64,000 bases of DNA from Dastarcus helophoroides (lineage: Eukaryota; Arthropoda; Insecta; Coleoptera; Bothrideridae), in NCBI GenBank assembly GCA_028583605.1, contig CM053331.1:2006001-2070000 (forward strand). The letters are read 5' to 3'. Within the stretch, counting starts at the first letter, position 1. Every line of letters begins with the position of its first letter. The translations under genes were made by a program, and so were the position numbers. This document shows, in pieces, positions 44,827 to 55,994 of the stretch. The notes below the pieces were generated by a model. That model ran no database searches. It was given only the letters and a program-made list of their open reading frames with translations, and was not told the DNA's origin.

Positions 44827-45583
44827 GGGTTATCTTTCTCAATTCTTTTGTTACAAAGAGCTTAGGATGGTGAAAATACAGGTGGTGGCAACCACCTGTC
44901 CGCCGCTTCCAATTTAATCGTATGCATATTTGCCTAACACGATTACGTCACATCAAAATGATAAGGGTTCGATGCTATAATGCAATTTATCTGTTCAAAC
45001 ATCGGGTATTCTCTTAACGTCCGTTGTAGTTGTAGTGAAATATTACAAATGACTGTAGGTCGTTGAAAAGTTGGCCGTAACGGTAATAACTAGACGTCTA
45101 AACGCGTGAACAGAACAAAATGTTATACATAAATGGGATTTATTCAGGACGATGGGAATATATTCGGGGCACGTTCGGACTGGAGAGAAATCTGATGATA
45201 GTGAAGATGGAACGAGAAGAACGTGTCGCGACAATTCAAAAACGTCGTAACTGCATATACACGGCCGTGTGCGGGCATATATATCTTACTGTTAGCCCAC
45301 TTTTCAATCGTGTTGAATAACACCGTTTATGGCACGACAATGGAAAATGAAACAGTTAGCGCTTATACGATGATTTTTTTAAACATATGCCTTTGAAAGT
45401 TTGAAAATATAAATCTCAGCTTTGTTCTGATATTTTATTTCCTTACTTAGTAAACATTCTACTTTTTTATCCTAAAATGTTTAGAGTATTGCTGTTTGTA
45501 GGAAAATATTAATTGGATTTTTTTACGTCGAATATACAATTTAGATATTTTCTGTATCTTCTTTGCAAAGTTTTGTTAATTAC
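44827..45583. other. Single-copy noncoding DNA
   Basis: Open frames of 63-66 codons lie on opposite strands over 45,043-45,320 and shadow one another; no domain is recognised. No repeat seen. Confidence 0.45.
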
Positions 45584-45709
45584 ATTCCTGCTGATTGGCA
45601 TTTTCTTCGTCAGTTGCTTCGTACAGACGTCTAAATAAAAAACAAGAAAAGGAGGTCTTTAGACGTCTGTAAGAAGTGACTGGTGAAGCAAATGCCCATA
45701 ATCAGGAAT
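45584..45709. mobile_element. 126-bp palindromic MITE-like element
   Basis: Two 52-bp arms (45,584-45,635 and 45,658-45,709) form an inverted repeat around a 22-nt loop. Inner 13 bp are perfect (ACAGACGTCTAAA / TTTAGACGTCTGT); outer parts (ATTCCTG...GGCATTT / AAATGCC...CAGGAAT) match with a few changes. No second copy or clear target duplication in the window, so mobility is inferred from shape only. Confidence 0.7.
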
Positions 45710-46815
45710 GGAAGATACAATTCGTTGAATTTCGATCACATGCGCTTTAGTCTTTATAAAATTTTGAAACAAATTCCTCGACTAGTTGGCACAGCTTTAA
45801 AAAATTCGTGTCGATTGCAGAATGATGTTTTGTTCAAATTTATTAATATGTTTAATAGACAAACAGATTTTTCTATTTATGTAGGATCGTTTAATTAAGG
45901 AAATTAAACGTACGAGTGATTCTTTATTTATTAATTTGTATTTGTGAATGTACAAAAGAAAAAACGAACGTCCAAGAGAAAAAGCTGCATCTGTTTCTGG
46001 CGTCCTTTGTCTTCTGTCGTTTTTCTATTTAATATAAAATCAAAAGCTATTTTTAGGGCAACGAACAATTTATTTTATTCATAATCGTAGAATTTTAGTA
46101 ATTTACATAACATGAAACTAAAAGAAAACCGATAGGATGCAATTTTTTAACGAAGGATACTCAACGTCACGAAAAAATATAAAAGTACACAGATGTCGAA
46201 AGTTTGGGAAACACTGCTCCAGCGGAAACAAAAATATATGGAAATCTCAACTGAACGTGTGTTTGGTGACAAAAGGTTAATAAAACGACGGATGGGAGGG
46301 GGGAAAGGGGTACGTTGGTGGCAATTCAGTCGTTGATAAAGCAAACTCGCTTTCTAGATAGAACGAATCTGGGGGAGGTGGGCACCCTAGCCGCCTACGT
46401 TATATATTGCGTGCGTCACTGTGAAATAATGCAGCAGTAAGATTTGACGGTGTAAACTCCATTATCCCGTGACAAGACGTGTTCTTTTATACCCTTACCG
46501 ATCATTTATACCCACTTATCCCGATATACGCTTCGCGCAGACTGAAAAATTCTTTTGGCCTGTCTGAAACGCCCCGATCGAATGATACACAGATTACGGA
46601 CTTTAACTCCTCTTGTAGCCGAAGAAAAAAGTTTTAAATCCTTCAAGGGATGAATGGGACACTTTGGGGTGAATTGGGGTATGATGAATTAAGCGTGACT
46701 TTAATTTTTTTATTCAGTGAGTTTTTCTTTAAATGTGTGTAGTAGCTAAGCTGTTTAATTTAATCTTTCGCTGTAGTTAATATTTATAATAAAAAACTAA
46801 ATATTTATAATAAAA
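45710..46815. other. Single-copy DNA, no gene recognised
   Basis: Open frames up to 71 codons (45,683-45,898 +; 46,147-46,344 -) lack domains. A GC-richer stretch at about 46,260-46,640 (GGGAGGGGGGAAAGGGG) stands out from its AT-rich setting and could be a conserved noncoding element or promoter region, but no core promoter motif is evident. Confidence 0.45.
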
Positions 46816-47364
46816 CCAGCTATTACCCACGACTTCGTCTCAGATTTGAGTGAATAATTAGAATTAAACCGAAAAATTATCCAAAATGAAAGAAAGTTTT
46901 AAAATTTCTTGAACTGAGGAATCAATTCTTGTTTTAATGTTTTTATCTGCAATAGATGGTGCTGCCGATTAAATATATTTTATTATTTATGAAATTTGTG
47001 TTACCGTCGCACTCTTTAAAATACGAGAGATTCCTTTCCAAATCCGGATTTACCAAAATATGGAAGCACCAGTAAAATACGGGAGATTTGGCAACTGTCA
47101 CCGTAAAGAGACGAGAGGGAGTTGCGCCCTATTGCGTTATGACGCTGTTAAACTGTTGAAAAAAAAATCCCACGTTTAAAGTTACATTAATTTTGGACCC
47201 TTATCGTTAGATGACACCGTCGTCGTGTTGCCATTGCCAAGTTTTGCATTTATTTATATAGAAAACGCTATATGCTCAAGAGCAAAACATTGAGAAAGTG
47301 CACGAAATCTGAAGTGAACAAACAGACAGACAAACGCACTTCCGCATTTATATATTAGTAAGGA
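46816..47364 (-). mobile_element. Non-autonomous Helitron, 549 bp
   Basis: Read on the - strand it starts TCCTTACTAATATATAAATG after a host A (47,365) and ends GGGTAATAGCTGG before a host T (46,815): TC start, CTRR end, A^T target. The start, with GCGGAAGTGCGTTTGTCTGT following, is the common arthropod Helitron 5' type. A small hairpin ACGA/TCGT lies just inside the 3' end. It is a different subfamily from the Helitron at 15.4 kb. No Rep or helicase sequence. Confidence 0.8.
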
Positions 47365-47479
47365 TATTTAGATCGATGAAAATAGATCGGGTTAAGTAAG
47401 ACCTCATCAGAGTTAGTAGATGATTGACTTGGACCAAAATTCAAATTTCTGAAAATTCAGCGAATGGGAATAAGTAATT

Positions 47480-47750
47480 AATTTGCAATAACACGAAAAC
47501 CCGTGAACCAAATTTAAAAAATAAATCACTATTTTGTGGAAAATTCAGCGAGCTTTAAAATGATATGTCGCATGCCTATGTTCCCAATTAAATTTATTAA
47601 GAAGGGGGGCAGCCCCCCCAATAAATATAATTAGCAAGATATGTCATGTGACATATCGTTTTAAAGCTTGTTAAATTTGCTCCCAAATGGTAACGTATTT
47701 TTAAAATTTGGGCCACTGATTTTCGTGTTATTGCAAACTAATTGTTTAGC
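47480..47750. mobile_element. Foldback element, family F3, with G/C hairpin at the centre
   Basis: Left arm (TTTGCAATAACACGAAAAC ... GAGCTTTAAAATGATATGTC) and right arm (GACATATCGTTTTAAAGC ... GTTTTCGTGTTATTGCAAA-type, read in reverse) pair over about 100 bp each. The centre (47,590-47,635) contains GGGGGGC A GCCCCCC flanked by AATTAAATTTATT and AATAAATATAATT, so the middle is a second, tighter palindrome. A single arm recurs at 44,483-44,576. Confidence 0.8.
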
Positions 47751-47769
47751 ATGACGGAATGTTTATATT

Positions 47770-48000
47770 CGTTCCGTGAAATGTTCCGATTGGTTCTGCC
47801 AAATGTCTCCATTTGTTTTGCCAAATGTTCCCATTTGTTTTGCCAAAGGTTCTCACTTGTTTTGCCAAATGTTCCCATTTGTTCTGCCAAATGTTTCCAT
47901 TTGTTCTGCCAAATGTTCCCATTTGTTCTGCCAAATGTTCCTATTTGTTCTGCCAAATGTTCCTATTTGTTCTGCCAAATGTTCCCATTTGTTCTGTTTC
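47770..48000. repeat. 22-bp minisatellite, about 10 copies
   Basis: TGTTCTGCCAAATGTTCCCA-type units repeat every 22 bp. As 22 is not divisible by three, the repeat reads open in all frames (FCQMFPFVLPNVPICSAKCS on the + strand), and the frames at 47,742-48,194 and others are artefacts. It abuts the F3 foldback element. Confidence 0.93.
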
Positions 48001-48727
48001 TAGAAAATGTTAAAAAGCGCAACAAATGGAAATGCGTCGCCCTTAAAACAACAATAAATTCGCCCAATATTTCTGCCTACTCAATTTGTTTTCAATATAA
48101 TGTGCCCTCGGCTGAAACTGTCCCAAATTTTGCATATTCATCGTTATCTATTGTCGTTATTTATCATAATTATTCATCAGACGACTTTAAATAGCGTTTA
48201 CGCAATGTCGCCTTTTGGCCCGCAATAAATAAAATTCCGTTTCGCCGTCCCCGACGTCCCGGACGGCGTGCCGTTGGCGAATAAGTTGATAGCTTCATTG
48301 TCTGGCGTATAATTAAGGTGTCGCTTTGTTGTCCGCAATTGCGCCTCTAAAGCACAAATTTAAACGCTACATTCATTAAAGTGTGCCACTGGAGCAGCTT
48401 TTAAAGCGGCCTTTATTATGTGAAAAGTGTTGTTTGCTATTTACGAGCCAGCTTCGAGTGCCCCCGCGTAATGCGATCAAATCGTTTGTAATTCCAAGAA
48501 AAATGACTGAAATATGACGTCCTATTTTAGTAATGTTTTTACAGGTTTCGGAAATTTTCGTAACCTTTTAGAAATCTTCGAAATATTTTATAAATCTTTG
48601 TAATATTTTAGAAATCTTCGTAATATTTAAAAATGTTTTGTAAATATATTATTATTCCTAATTTTAAGAAAAAATCATATTATTTAACGACTGACAAACA
48701 AAAGTTTCCTTAATTTAGGCCCCCTTG
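48001..48727. other. Single-copy DNA with a short 23-bp repeat
   Basis: No gene recognised. A GC-rich patch lies at 48,240-48,285. At about 48,545-48,640 a short repeat of TTAGAAATCTTCGTAATAT-like units (about four, 22-23 bp) is seen. Confidence 0.5.
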
Positions 48728-48995
48728 TGTAAACTCGTTTGAGTAAACGAGTTCCTTATATAAAAAAGGTAAAGTTTTTTAGCGTCATCTCCACGAATGT
48801 AAGAACCAACGTGGCAAAGTTGTTAGTTTGACGTTTTTTTGCCCAATCTGAGTCAGTTCTATCGTCCGGAAAATTAATACATTAAATTCGCGTAAGAATT
48901 TGGCAAATTTTTCAACATCGAGGTCAATTACAAGACCTAGCCAAATAATAGGGACAATTTTTCTTCCAAAGACAACAAATTTAAAGAAGAATATG
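48728..48995. repeat. Left member of a direct repeat flanking the 175-bp satellite
   Basis: Matches 55,995-56,290 with substitutions: CACGAATGTAAGAACCAACGTGG, shown here as GAATGTAAGAACCAACGTGG, against GGATGTAAGAAGCAACGTGG; CGTCCGGAAAATTAATACAT in both; and CCAAAGACAACAAATTTAA in both. A perfect hairpin CTCGTTT/AAACGAG starts it; the right member has ACGCGTTTACT/AGTAAACGCGT at the same place. On the - strand a 72-codon frame (48,785-49,003) shares RTIEL and LVIDLDV with the right member, where it is frameshifted; perhaps a decayed coding fragment of a transposon. Confidence 0.8.
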
Positions 48996-51127
48996 TTCTG
49001 CATTCCGCATGTTTTGCTAATATATATGACTAGTTCTGGTTGTTGGCATGTAATTAAAAAAATATAAAAACAGATAGATAATATACTTAAAAAACAAATA
49101 AAGCGACAAAAACCAAATTGATAAACAATTGCATATTTGGAAAAACGTTGGAGAATTTTAAATTACGTTATGCATTTTGCATATTTTGCTTAAAATTACT
49201 TATGACTGGTTCCAATTGTTAGCATGTAATTAAAAAACAAAACTACGGATAGATAATTAACTTAAAAAACAGACAAAGCGACAAAATTCAAATTAATGAA
49301 CAATTGCATATTCGGAAAAACGTTGGAGAATTTTAGATTACGTTATGCGTTTTGCGTATTTTGCTTAAAATTACTTATGATTGGTTCCAATTTTGGGCAT
49401 GTAATTCAAAAACAAAACTACAGATAGATAATTTCATTAAAAAGACAGATGAAGCGACAAAATCCAAATTAATAAACAATTGTGTATTTGGAAAAACGTT
49501 GGAGAATTTTAGATTACGGTTTGCATTTTGCATATTTTACTTAAAATTACTTATGACTGGTTTTAATTGTTGACATGTAATTAAAAAACAAAACTACAGA
49601 TAGATAATTAACTAAAAAAACAGACGAAGTGACAAAATTAAAATTTATGAACAATGGCATATTTGGAAAAACGTTGGAGAATTTTAGATTACGTTATGCA
49701 TTTTGCATATTTTGCCTAAAATTACTTATGACTGGTTCCAATTGTCGGCATGTAATTAAAAAACAAAACTACAGATAGATAATTAACCAAAAAAACAGAC
49801 GAAGCGACAAAATTAAAAGTGATGAACAGTGGCATATTTGGAAAAACGTTGGAGAATTTTGGATAACGTTATGCATTTTGCATATTTTGCTTAAAATTAC
49901 TTATGATTGGTTCCAATTGTTGGCATGTAATTAAGAAAACAAAACTACGGATAGATAATTAACCAAAAAAACAGACGAAGCGACAAAATTAAAAGTGATG
50001 AACAGTGGCATATTCGGAAAAACGTTGGAGAATTTTGAATAACGTTATGCATTTTGCATATTCTGCTTAAAATTACTTATGATTGGTTCCAATTGTTAGC
50101 ATGTAATTAAAAAACAAAACTACGGATAGGTAATTAACTTAAAAAACAGACAAAGCGACAAAATTCAAATTAATGAACAATTGCATATTCGGAAAAACGT
50201 TGGAGAATTTTAGATTACGTTATGCGTTTTGCGTATTTTGCTTAAAATTACTTTTGATTGGTTCCAATTTTGAGCATGTAATTTAAAAACAAAACTACAG
50301 ATAGATAATTTCATTAAAAAAACAGACGAAGTGACAAAATTTAATTTAATATACAATTATATATTTGGAAAAACGTTGGAGAATTTTAGATTACGGTTTG
50401 CATTTTGCATATTTTACTTAAAATTACTTATGACTGGTTTTAATTGTTGGCATGTAATTAAAAAATAAAACTACAGATACATAATTAACTAAAAAAACAG
50501 ACGAAGTGACAAAATTAAGATTTAAGAACAATGGCATATTTAAAAAAACGTTGGAAAATTTTAGATAACGTTATGCATTTTGCTTAAAATTACTTATGAT
50601 TGGTTTCAATTTTTGGCTTGTAATTAAAAAATAAAACTACAGATAGATAATTTCATTAAAAAAACAGACGAAGTGACAAAATTCAAATTAATGAACAATT
50701 ATATATTTGGAAAAACGTTGGAGAATTTTTGATTACGGTTTGCATTTTGCATATTTTACTTAAAATTACTTATGACTGGTTTTAATTGTTGGCATGTAAT
50801 TAAAAATAAAACTACAGATAGATAATTAAATTAAAAAACAGACGAAGTGACAAAATTAAAATTTAGGAACAATGGCATATTTGGAAAAACGTTGGAGAAT
50901 TTTAAATTACGTTATGCATTTTGCATATTTTGCTTAAAATTACTTTTGATTGGTTCCAATTGTTGGCATGTAATTAAAAAACAAAACTACAGATAGATAA
51001 TTAACTAAAAAACCAGACAAATCGACAAAATTCAAATTGATGAACAATTGCATATTCGGAAAAACGTTGGAGAATTTTAGATTATGTTATTCATTTTGTT
51101 TATTTTGCTTTAAATTACTTATGATTG
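48996..51127 (+). repeat. 175-bp satellite, block 1
   Basis: About 12 head-to-tail monomers marked by AAAAACGTTGGAGAATTTTA at 49,141; 49,316; 49,492; 49,667 and onward, spacing 175-176 bp. Other fixed words are TATGCATTTTGCATATTTTG, GGTTCCAATTGTTGGCATG and AAACTACAGATAGATAATTA. Some neighbouring monomers share variants in pairs (ATTTCATTAAAAA against ATTAACTAAAAA), hinting at two-monomer higher-order structure. The block stops at ATTG (51,124-51,127) where an LTR is inserted. Confidence 0.95.
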
Positions 51128-52251
51128 TGTAAGCGTACACGAGGGGAGAAGCGAGTCAGGACTTCTTCCACTGCAGAGAGATAAATATACCACTCTCAAT
51201 ATTAAATTTAATCGAAATATAAAAATGAGTAAAAAAAGATATATAAGGTAATTACATTAAATCCAAGTTCGTCTGATGGCCCTTCTCCTTGGCAGCTCCT
51301 CCCTCGCGCTCCTATCATAGAAAAACCCATTGTGAGTACAACACACCCCATTTTAAACTAGACTAGTAATTTGATCTAACTGACTGAAGCTAAACACAAC
51401 AGCCGACTACTGCTGCAGTACTAGTTGTTAGTACATAAATCATGGATAAAAATCCTTCTCAGTAGCCTCCCTATCTACAATTACTTCGAACTGACTATCA
51501 CTAACATGATAGCCGACTACTGCTTCAAAAGATGGAAAATCCATATCAACAATCCTCAGTAGCCTCCCTAACTATAATTACTTCGAACTGACTATCACTA
51601 ACATGATAGCCGACTACTGCTTCAAAAGGATGGAAACATCCATATCAACAATCCTCAGTAGCCTTCCTAACTACAATTAGAGACGGTGCGTAAAACACAC
51701 GTCCACCACAGCTTCTCGGATAAATAAATAACGGACCGCAGTCCCTGCAGCACAAAGTGCATCTGTGGCGTCCCTATTACTGATCAGTAAGACATATTAT
51801 CATCTCACATTATCTACTAATTCTTTAAGTAAAACAGCAATGATCCCTCACATTATCTCTAATTAAAGGTAACTATAAATAAACGACACTTCAATTACTC
51901 CCCTCTCGCTGTCTCTAGCTAATAAGGCATGCAAATACTCAGTGATTACTCACCAATAGGTAATTTCTAACAATTGCACTCACACCTTTTAAAATAACCC
52001 TGTTGCACACGTAAGAAACACATACTGGAATGAAATATAAAAGTGTCGCATTCAGAATTCGATACTAGCCAACAATATAAACATCCTGACCCGCAAAAAT
52101 GTTTAAGAAAATAAACGATTGTGCCGAACTTAATCTGAATAAGCCGCGTTGTTCAAGCATCCATCATCCTTCAGCACCAATCCTCGCATACACCGATAAA
52201 TTTCCATAATTAGGTACTAATAATAATGCTTTGTATATATATTCCCTTACA
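51128..52251. mobile_element. Solo LTR, 1,124 bp, in satellite
   Basis: Starts TGTAAGCGTACACG and ends CCCTTACA, so the ends are TG...CA with a 6-bp inverted terminal match TGTAAG/CTTACA. A perfect 4-bp duplication ATTG flanks it (51,124-51,127 and 52,252-52,255), and joining the flanks restores the satellite words CTTATGATTGGTTCC. Inside, a segment of about 98 bp (CTCAGTAGCCTCCCTA, GACTATCACTAACATGATAG) is tandemly repeated at 51,458, 51,555 and 51,654. No coding region. Length and 4-bp target mark fit a Ty3/gypsy- or BEL-type LTR; strand not assigned. Confidence 0.87.
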
Positions 52252-53002
52252 ATTGGTTCCAATTTTGGGCATGTAATTCAAAAACAAAACTACAGATAGA
52301 TAATTTCATTAAAAAGACAGATAAATTCAATAACAAAACTACGGATAGATAATTAACCTAAAAAACAGACAAAGCGACAAAATTCAAATTAATGAACAAT
52401 TGCATATTCGGAAAAACGTTGGAGAATTTTAGATTACGTTATGCGTTTTGCGTATTTTGCTTAAAATTACTTATGATTGGTTCCAATTTTGGGCATGTAA
52501 TACAAAAACAAAACTACAGATAGATAATTTTATTAAAAAGACAGACGAAGCGACAAAATCCAAATTGATGAACAATTGCATATTTGGAAAAACGTTGGAG
52601 AATTTTAGATTACGGTTTGCATTTTGCATATTTTACTTAAAATTACTTATGACTGGTTTTAATTGTTGGCATGTAATTAAAAAACAAAACTACAGATAGA
52701 TAATTAACTAAAAAAACAGACGAAGTGACAAAATTAAAATTTACGAACAATGGCATATTTGGAAAAACGTTGGAGAATTTTAGATAACGTTATGCATTTT
52801 GCATATTTTGCTTAAAATTACTTATAATTGGTTCCAATTTTTGGCTTGTAATAAAAAAATAAAACTACAGATAGATAATTTCATTAAAAAAACAGACAAA
52901 GCGACAAAATCGAAAATGATGAACAATTGCATATTTGGAAAAACGTTGGAGAATTTTAGATTAGGTTATGCATTTTGCATATTTTGCTTCAAATTACTTA
53001 TG
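52252..53002 (+). repeat. 175-bp satellite, block 2
   Basis: About four monomers continuing block 1 after the LTR. The first is rearranged: a partial monomer ending AAAAAGACAGATAAATTC is joined to another (AATAACAAAACTACGG). The block stops at ACTTATG where a SINE is inserted. Confidence 0.93.
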
Positions 53003-53442
53003 TAGCAGACAGCAGATATCGAGAGTACGTTTTGTGAAGGAAATAAGTATAGCTAAGAGTAGTGGTAGTGGTGGCTCCGTGGTTAGGAGACTGACTTGCG
53101 TAACGTGATGGTCCTGGGTTTGACTCCTAGTCACTGATCACATATTTTTAACTCTACCACAGTTTTAGAAGTGAGATTAGGGATCCACCTAACAGCATAG
53201 CAATAATGATTATGTATTATGTTTACCGAGGTGTCGGATTATGGCCAACAGCCGAGGACGGCTGTGTTGTCAGGAATGGGCGAGCTGTAGCAGACAGCAG
53301 ATATCGAGAGTACGTTATGTGAAGGAAATAAGTAGAGTTAAAAGTAGCGGTGGCTCTGTGGTTATAAGACTGACTCGCGTAACGTGACGGTCCTGGGTTC
53401 CACTCCCAGTCGTAGATATATACATATTTTTAACTTTACTAC
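53003..53442 (+). mobile_element. Dimeric tRNA-derived SINE
   Basis: Two copies in tandem: 53,003-53,287 (full unit) and 53,288-53,442 (shortened 3' side), each opening TAGCAGACAGCAGATATCG. Each holds a tRNA-like region: an A-box-like TGGCTCCGTGGTTAG (about 53,072) and B box GGTTTGACTCC (53,117-53,127) in the first; TGGCTCTGTGGTTA (about 53,351) and GGTTCCACTCC (53,396-53,406) in the second. The second keeps a 5-bp T-arm CTGGG/CCCAG. A 7-bp target duplication ACTTATG (52,996-53,002 and 53,443-53,449) brackets the whole dimer, so both copies came in as one insertion. Anticodon pairing is poor, so a parent tRNA is not assigned. Transcription by pol III from the boxes is the expected mode. Confidence 0.85.
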
Positions 53443-53449
53443 ACTTATG

Positions 53450-55840
53450 ACTGATTTTAATTGTTGGCATGTAATTAAAAAACAAAACTACAGAGAGATA
53501 ATTAACTAAAAAAACAGATGAAACGACAAAATCCAAATTGATGAACAATTGCATATTTGGAAAAACGTTGGAGAATTTTAGATTATGTTCTAAATTCTGC
53601 ATGTTTTGCCTAAAATTCTATATAAGTAGTGTTATTAAAAAATATGGGGACAGATAAATAAGTAACCAAAAAAACAAACCAAGCGACAAAAACCAAATAG
53701 ATATTTAATTGCATATTTGAAAAAACGTTGAAGAATTAAAAATAATGTAGTGCATTCTGCATATTTTGCCCAAAATTACTTATGACTAGTTTTAACTGTT
53801 GGCATGAAATTAGGAAAACAAAATTACAGATAAATAAATAGCTAAAAAACAGACAAATTGACAAAACCAGATTGTTAAACAATTGCATATTTGGAGAAAT
53901 GTTGGAGAATTTTAGATTATGTTATGCATTTTGCATGTTTTGCTTAAAATTACTTATGATTGGTTCCAATTGTTGGCATGTAATTAAGAAAACAAAACTA
54001 CAGATAAATAACTAAAAAACAAACAAAGCAACAAAACCAATTTGTTGAACAATTGCATATTTGGAAAAACGTTGGAGAATTTTAGATTACGTTATGCATT
54101 TTGCATATTTTGCTGAAAATACCTATGACTGGTTTCAATTGTTGGCATGTAATTATAAAACAAAACTACAGATAGATAATTAACTAAAAAAACAGACGAA
54201 ACGACACAACTCAAATTAATGAACAATTGCATATTTGGAAAAACGTTGGAGAATTTTAGATTATATTCTTAATTTTGCATGTTTTGCCCAAAATTATATA
54301 TAAGTAGTTAACATGTTATTAAAAAATATGAAGACAGATAGATAAGTAACTGAAAAAACAAATCAAGCGACAAAAACCAAATAGATATACAATTGCATAT
54401 TTGAAAAAACGTTTAAGAATTTGAAATAATGTAGTGCATTCTGCATATTTTGCCCAAAATTACTTATGACTAGTTCCAACTGTTGGCATGTAATTAGAAA
54501 AACAAAATTACAGATAAATAAAGAGCTAAAAAACAGACAAATCGACAAAACCAGATTGTTGAACAATTGCATATTTGGAAAAACGTTAAAGAATTTTAGA
54601 TCATGTTATGCATTTTGCATGTTTTGCTTAAAATTACATGTGGCAGGTTCCAATTGTTAGCATGTAATTAAGAAAACAAAACTATAGACAAATAATTAAC
54701 TAAAACACAGACATATTTGAAAAAACGTTGGAGAATTTTAAAAAATGTTATGCTTCTTGCATGTTTTGCTTTAAATTATTTATGACTAGTTCCAATTGTT
54801 GGCATGCAATTAACAAAACAAAACAACAGATAGATAACTAAAAAACCGACAAACTGACAAAACTAAGTTGTTAAACAATTGCAAATTTGACAAAACGTTG
54901 GAGAATTTTAGATTATGTCATGCATTTGGCATGTTCTGTTGTAAATTACTCATAATGAGTTCCAATCGTTGGCATCTTATTGAAAAAACAATACTGCATT
55001 TAGATAAATAACTAAAAAAACAGACAAAGCGACAAAACCAAATTGTTTAACAATTGCACTTTTGGAAAAACGTTGGAGAATTAAGGATTATGTTATGCAT
55101 TTTGCATGTTTTGCTTAAAATTACTTATAATTAGTAGCAAGTGTTAACATGTAATCAAAAAACAAAACTACAGATTGATAAATAACAAAAACAGAAAAGG
55201 CAACAAAAACCAAATAAATGAACAATTGGATATTTGGAAAAACGTTGGAGAATTTTAAATTATGTCATGCATTTTGCATGTTTTGTTGTAAGTTAATCAT
55301 GATTAGTTTTAATCTCCGGATCTTATTAAAAAAAACAATACTGCAGTTAAATAAATAACTAAAAAAACAGACGAAGCGACAAAACCAAATTGTTGAACAA
55401 TTGCATTTTTGGAAAAACGTTGGAGAATTTAAGGTAAAGTTATACATTTTGCATGTTTGGCTTAAAATTAATTATAATTAGTAGCAAGTGTTGGCATGTA
55501 ATCAAAAAACAAAACTACAGATTGATAAATAACAAAAACAGAGAAGGCAACAAAGACCAAATTAATGAACAATTGGATATTCGGAAAAACGTTGGAGAAT
55601 TTAAGAGTATGTTCCTAATTTTGTATGTTTTGCCTAAAATTACTTATGAATAGTTCTAATTGTTGTTTATAATTAAAAAAGAAAATCTATAAATAGCAAA
55701 TAAATAAAAAACAAAACGCATAAAGTGACAAAAACTAAATTGATGAACAATTGCATATTTGGAAAAACGTTGAAGAATTTCATATACTGTTTTGCATTTT
55801 GCATGTATTTCTTAAAATGACGTATGAATAGTTGCAGCTT
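53450..55840 (+). repeat. 175-bp satellite, block 3 (diverged)
   Basis: About 13 monomers, increasingly diverged towards the right, with indels and truncated monomers (for example near 54,720, where part of a unit is missing). AAAAACGTTGGAGAATTTTA remains the most conserved word. Confidence 0.93.
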
Positions 55841-55994
55841 TGGAAAAAAGCTAGAAAATGGGTTAAATTTGTGTTTGAAAGTCAGTTATTAAGTTTTTAT
55901 GTTTGTATTCAGTATTTTAAGTACGAGCATAAAAATTTAATTATTATATTCCTAACATAGCTTTTATTAGAATAACTGTTTTGCGAGCTGAAAA
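55841..55994. other. Satellite boundary, AT-rich
   Basis: Satellite words end near 55,840; nothing recognisable follows until the direct repeat. Confidence 0.4.

Noticed and set aside
53065..53137. Functional tRNA gene
   Set aside because: A and B boxes are present but the anticodon stem does not pair and the sequence sits in a dimeric element with target duplication; SINE is the better call.
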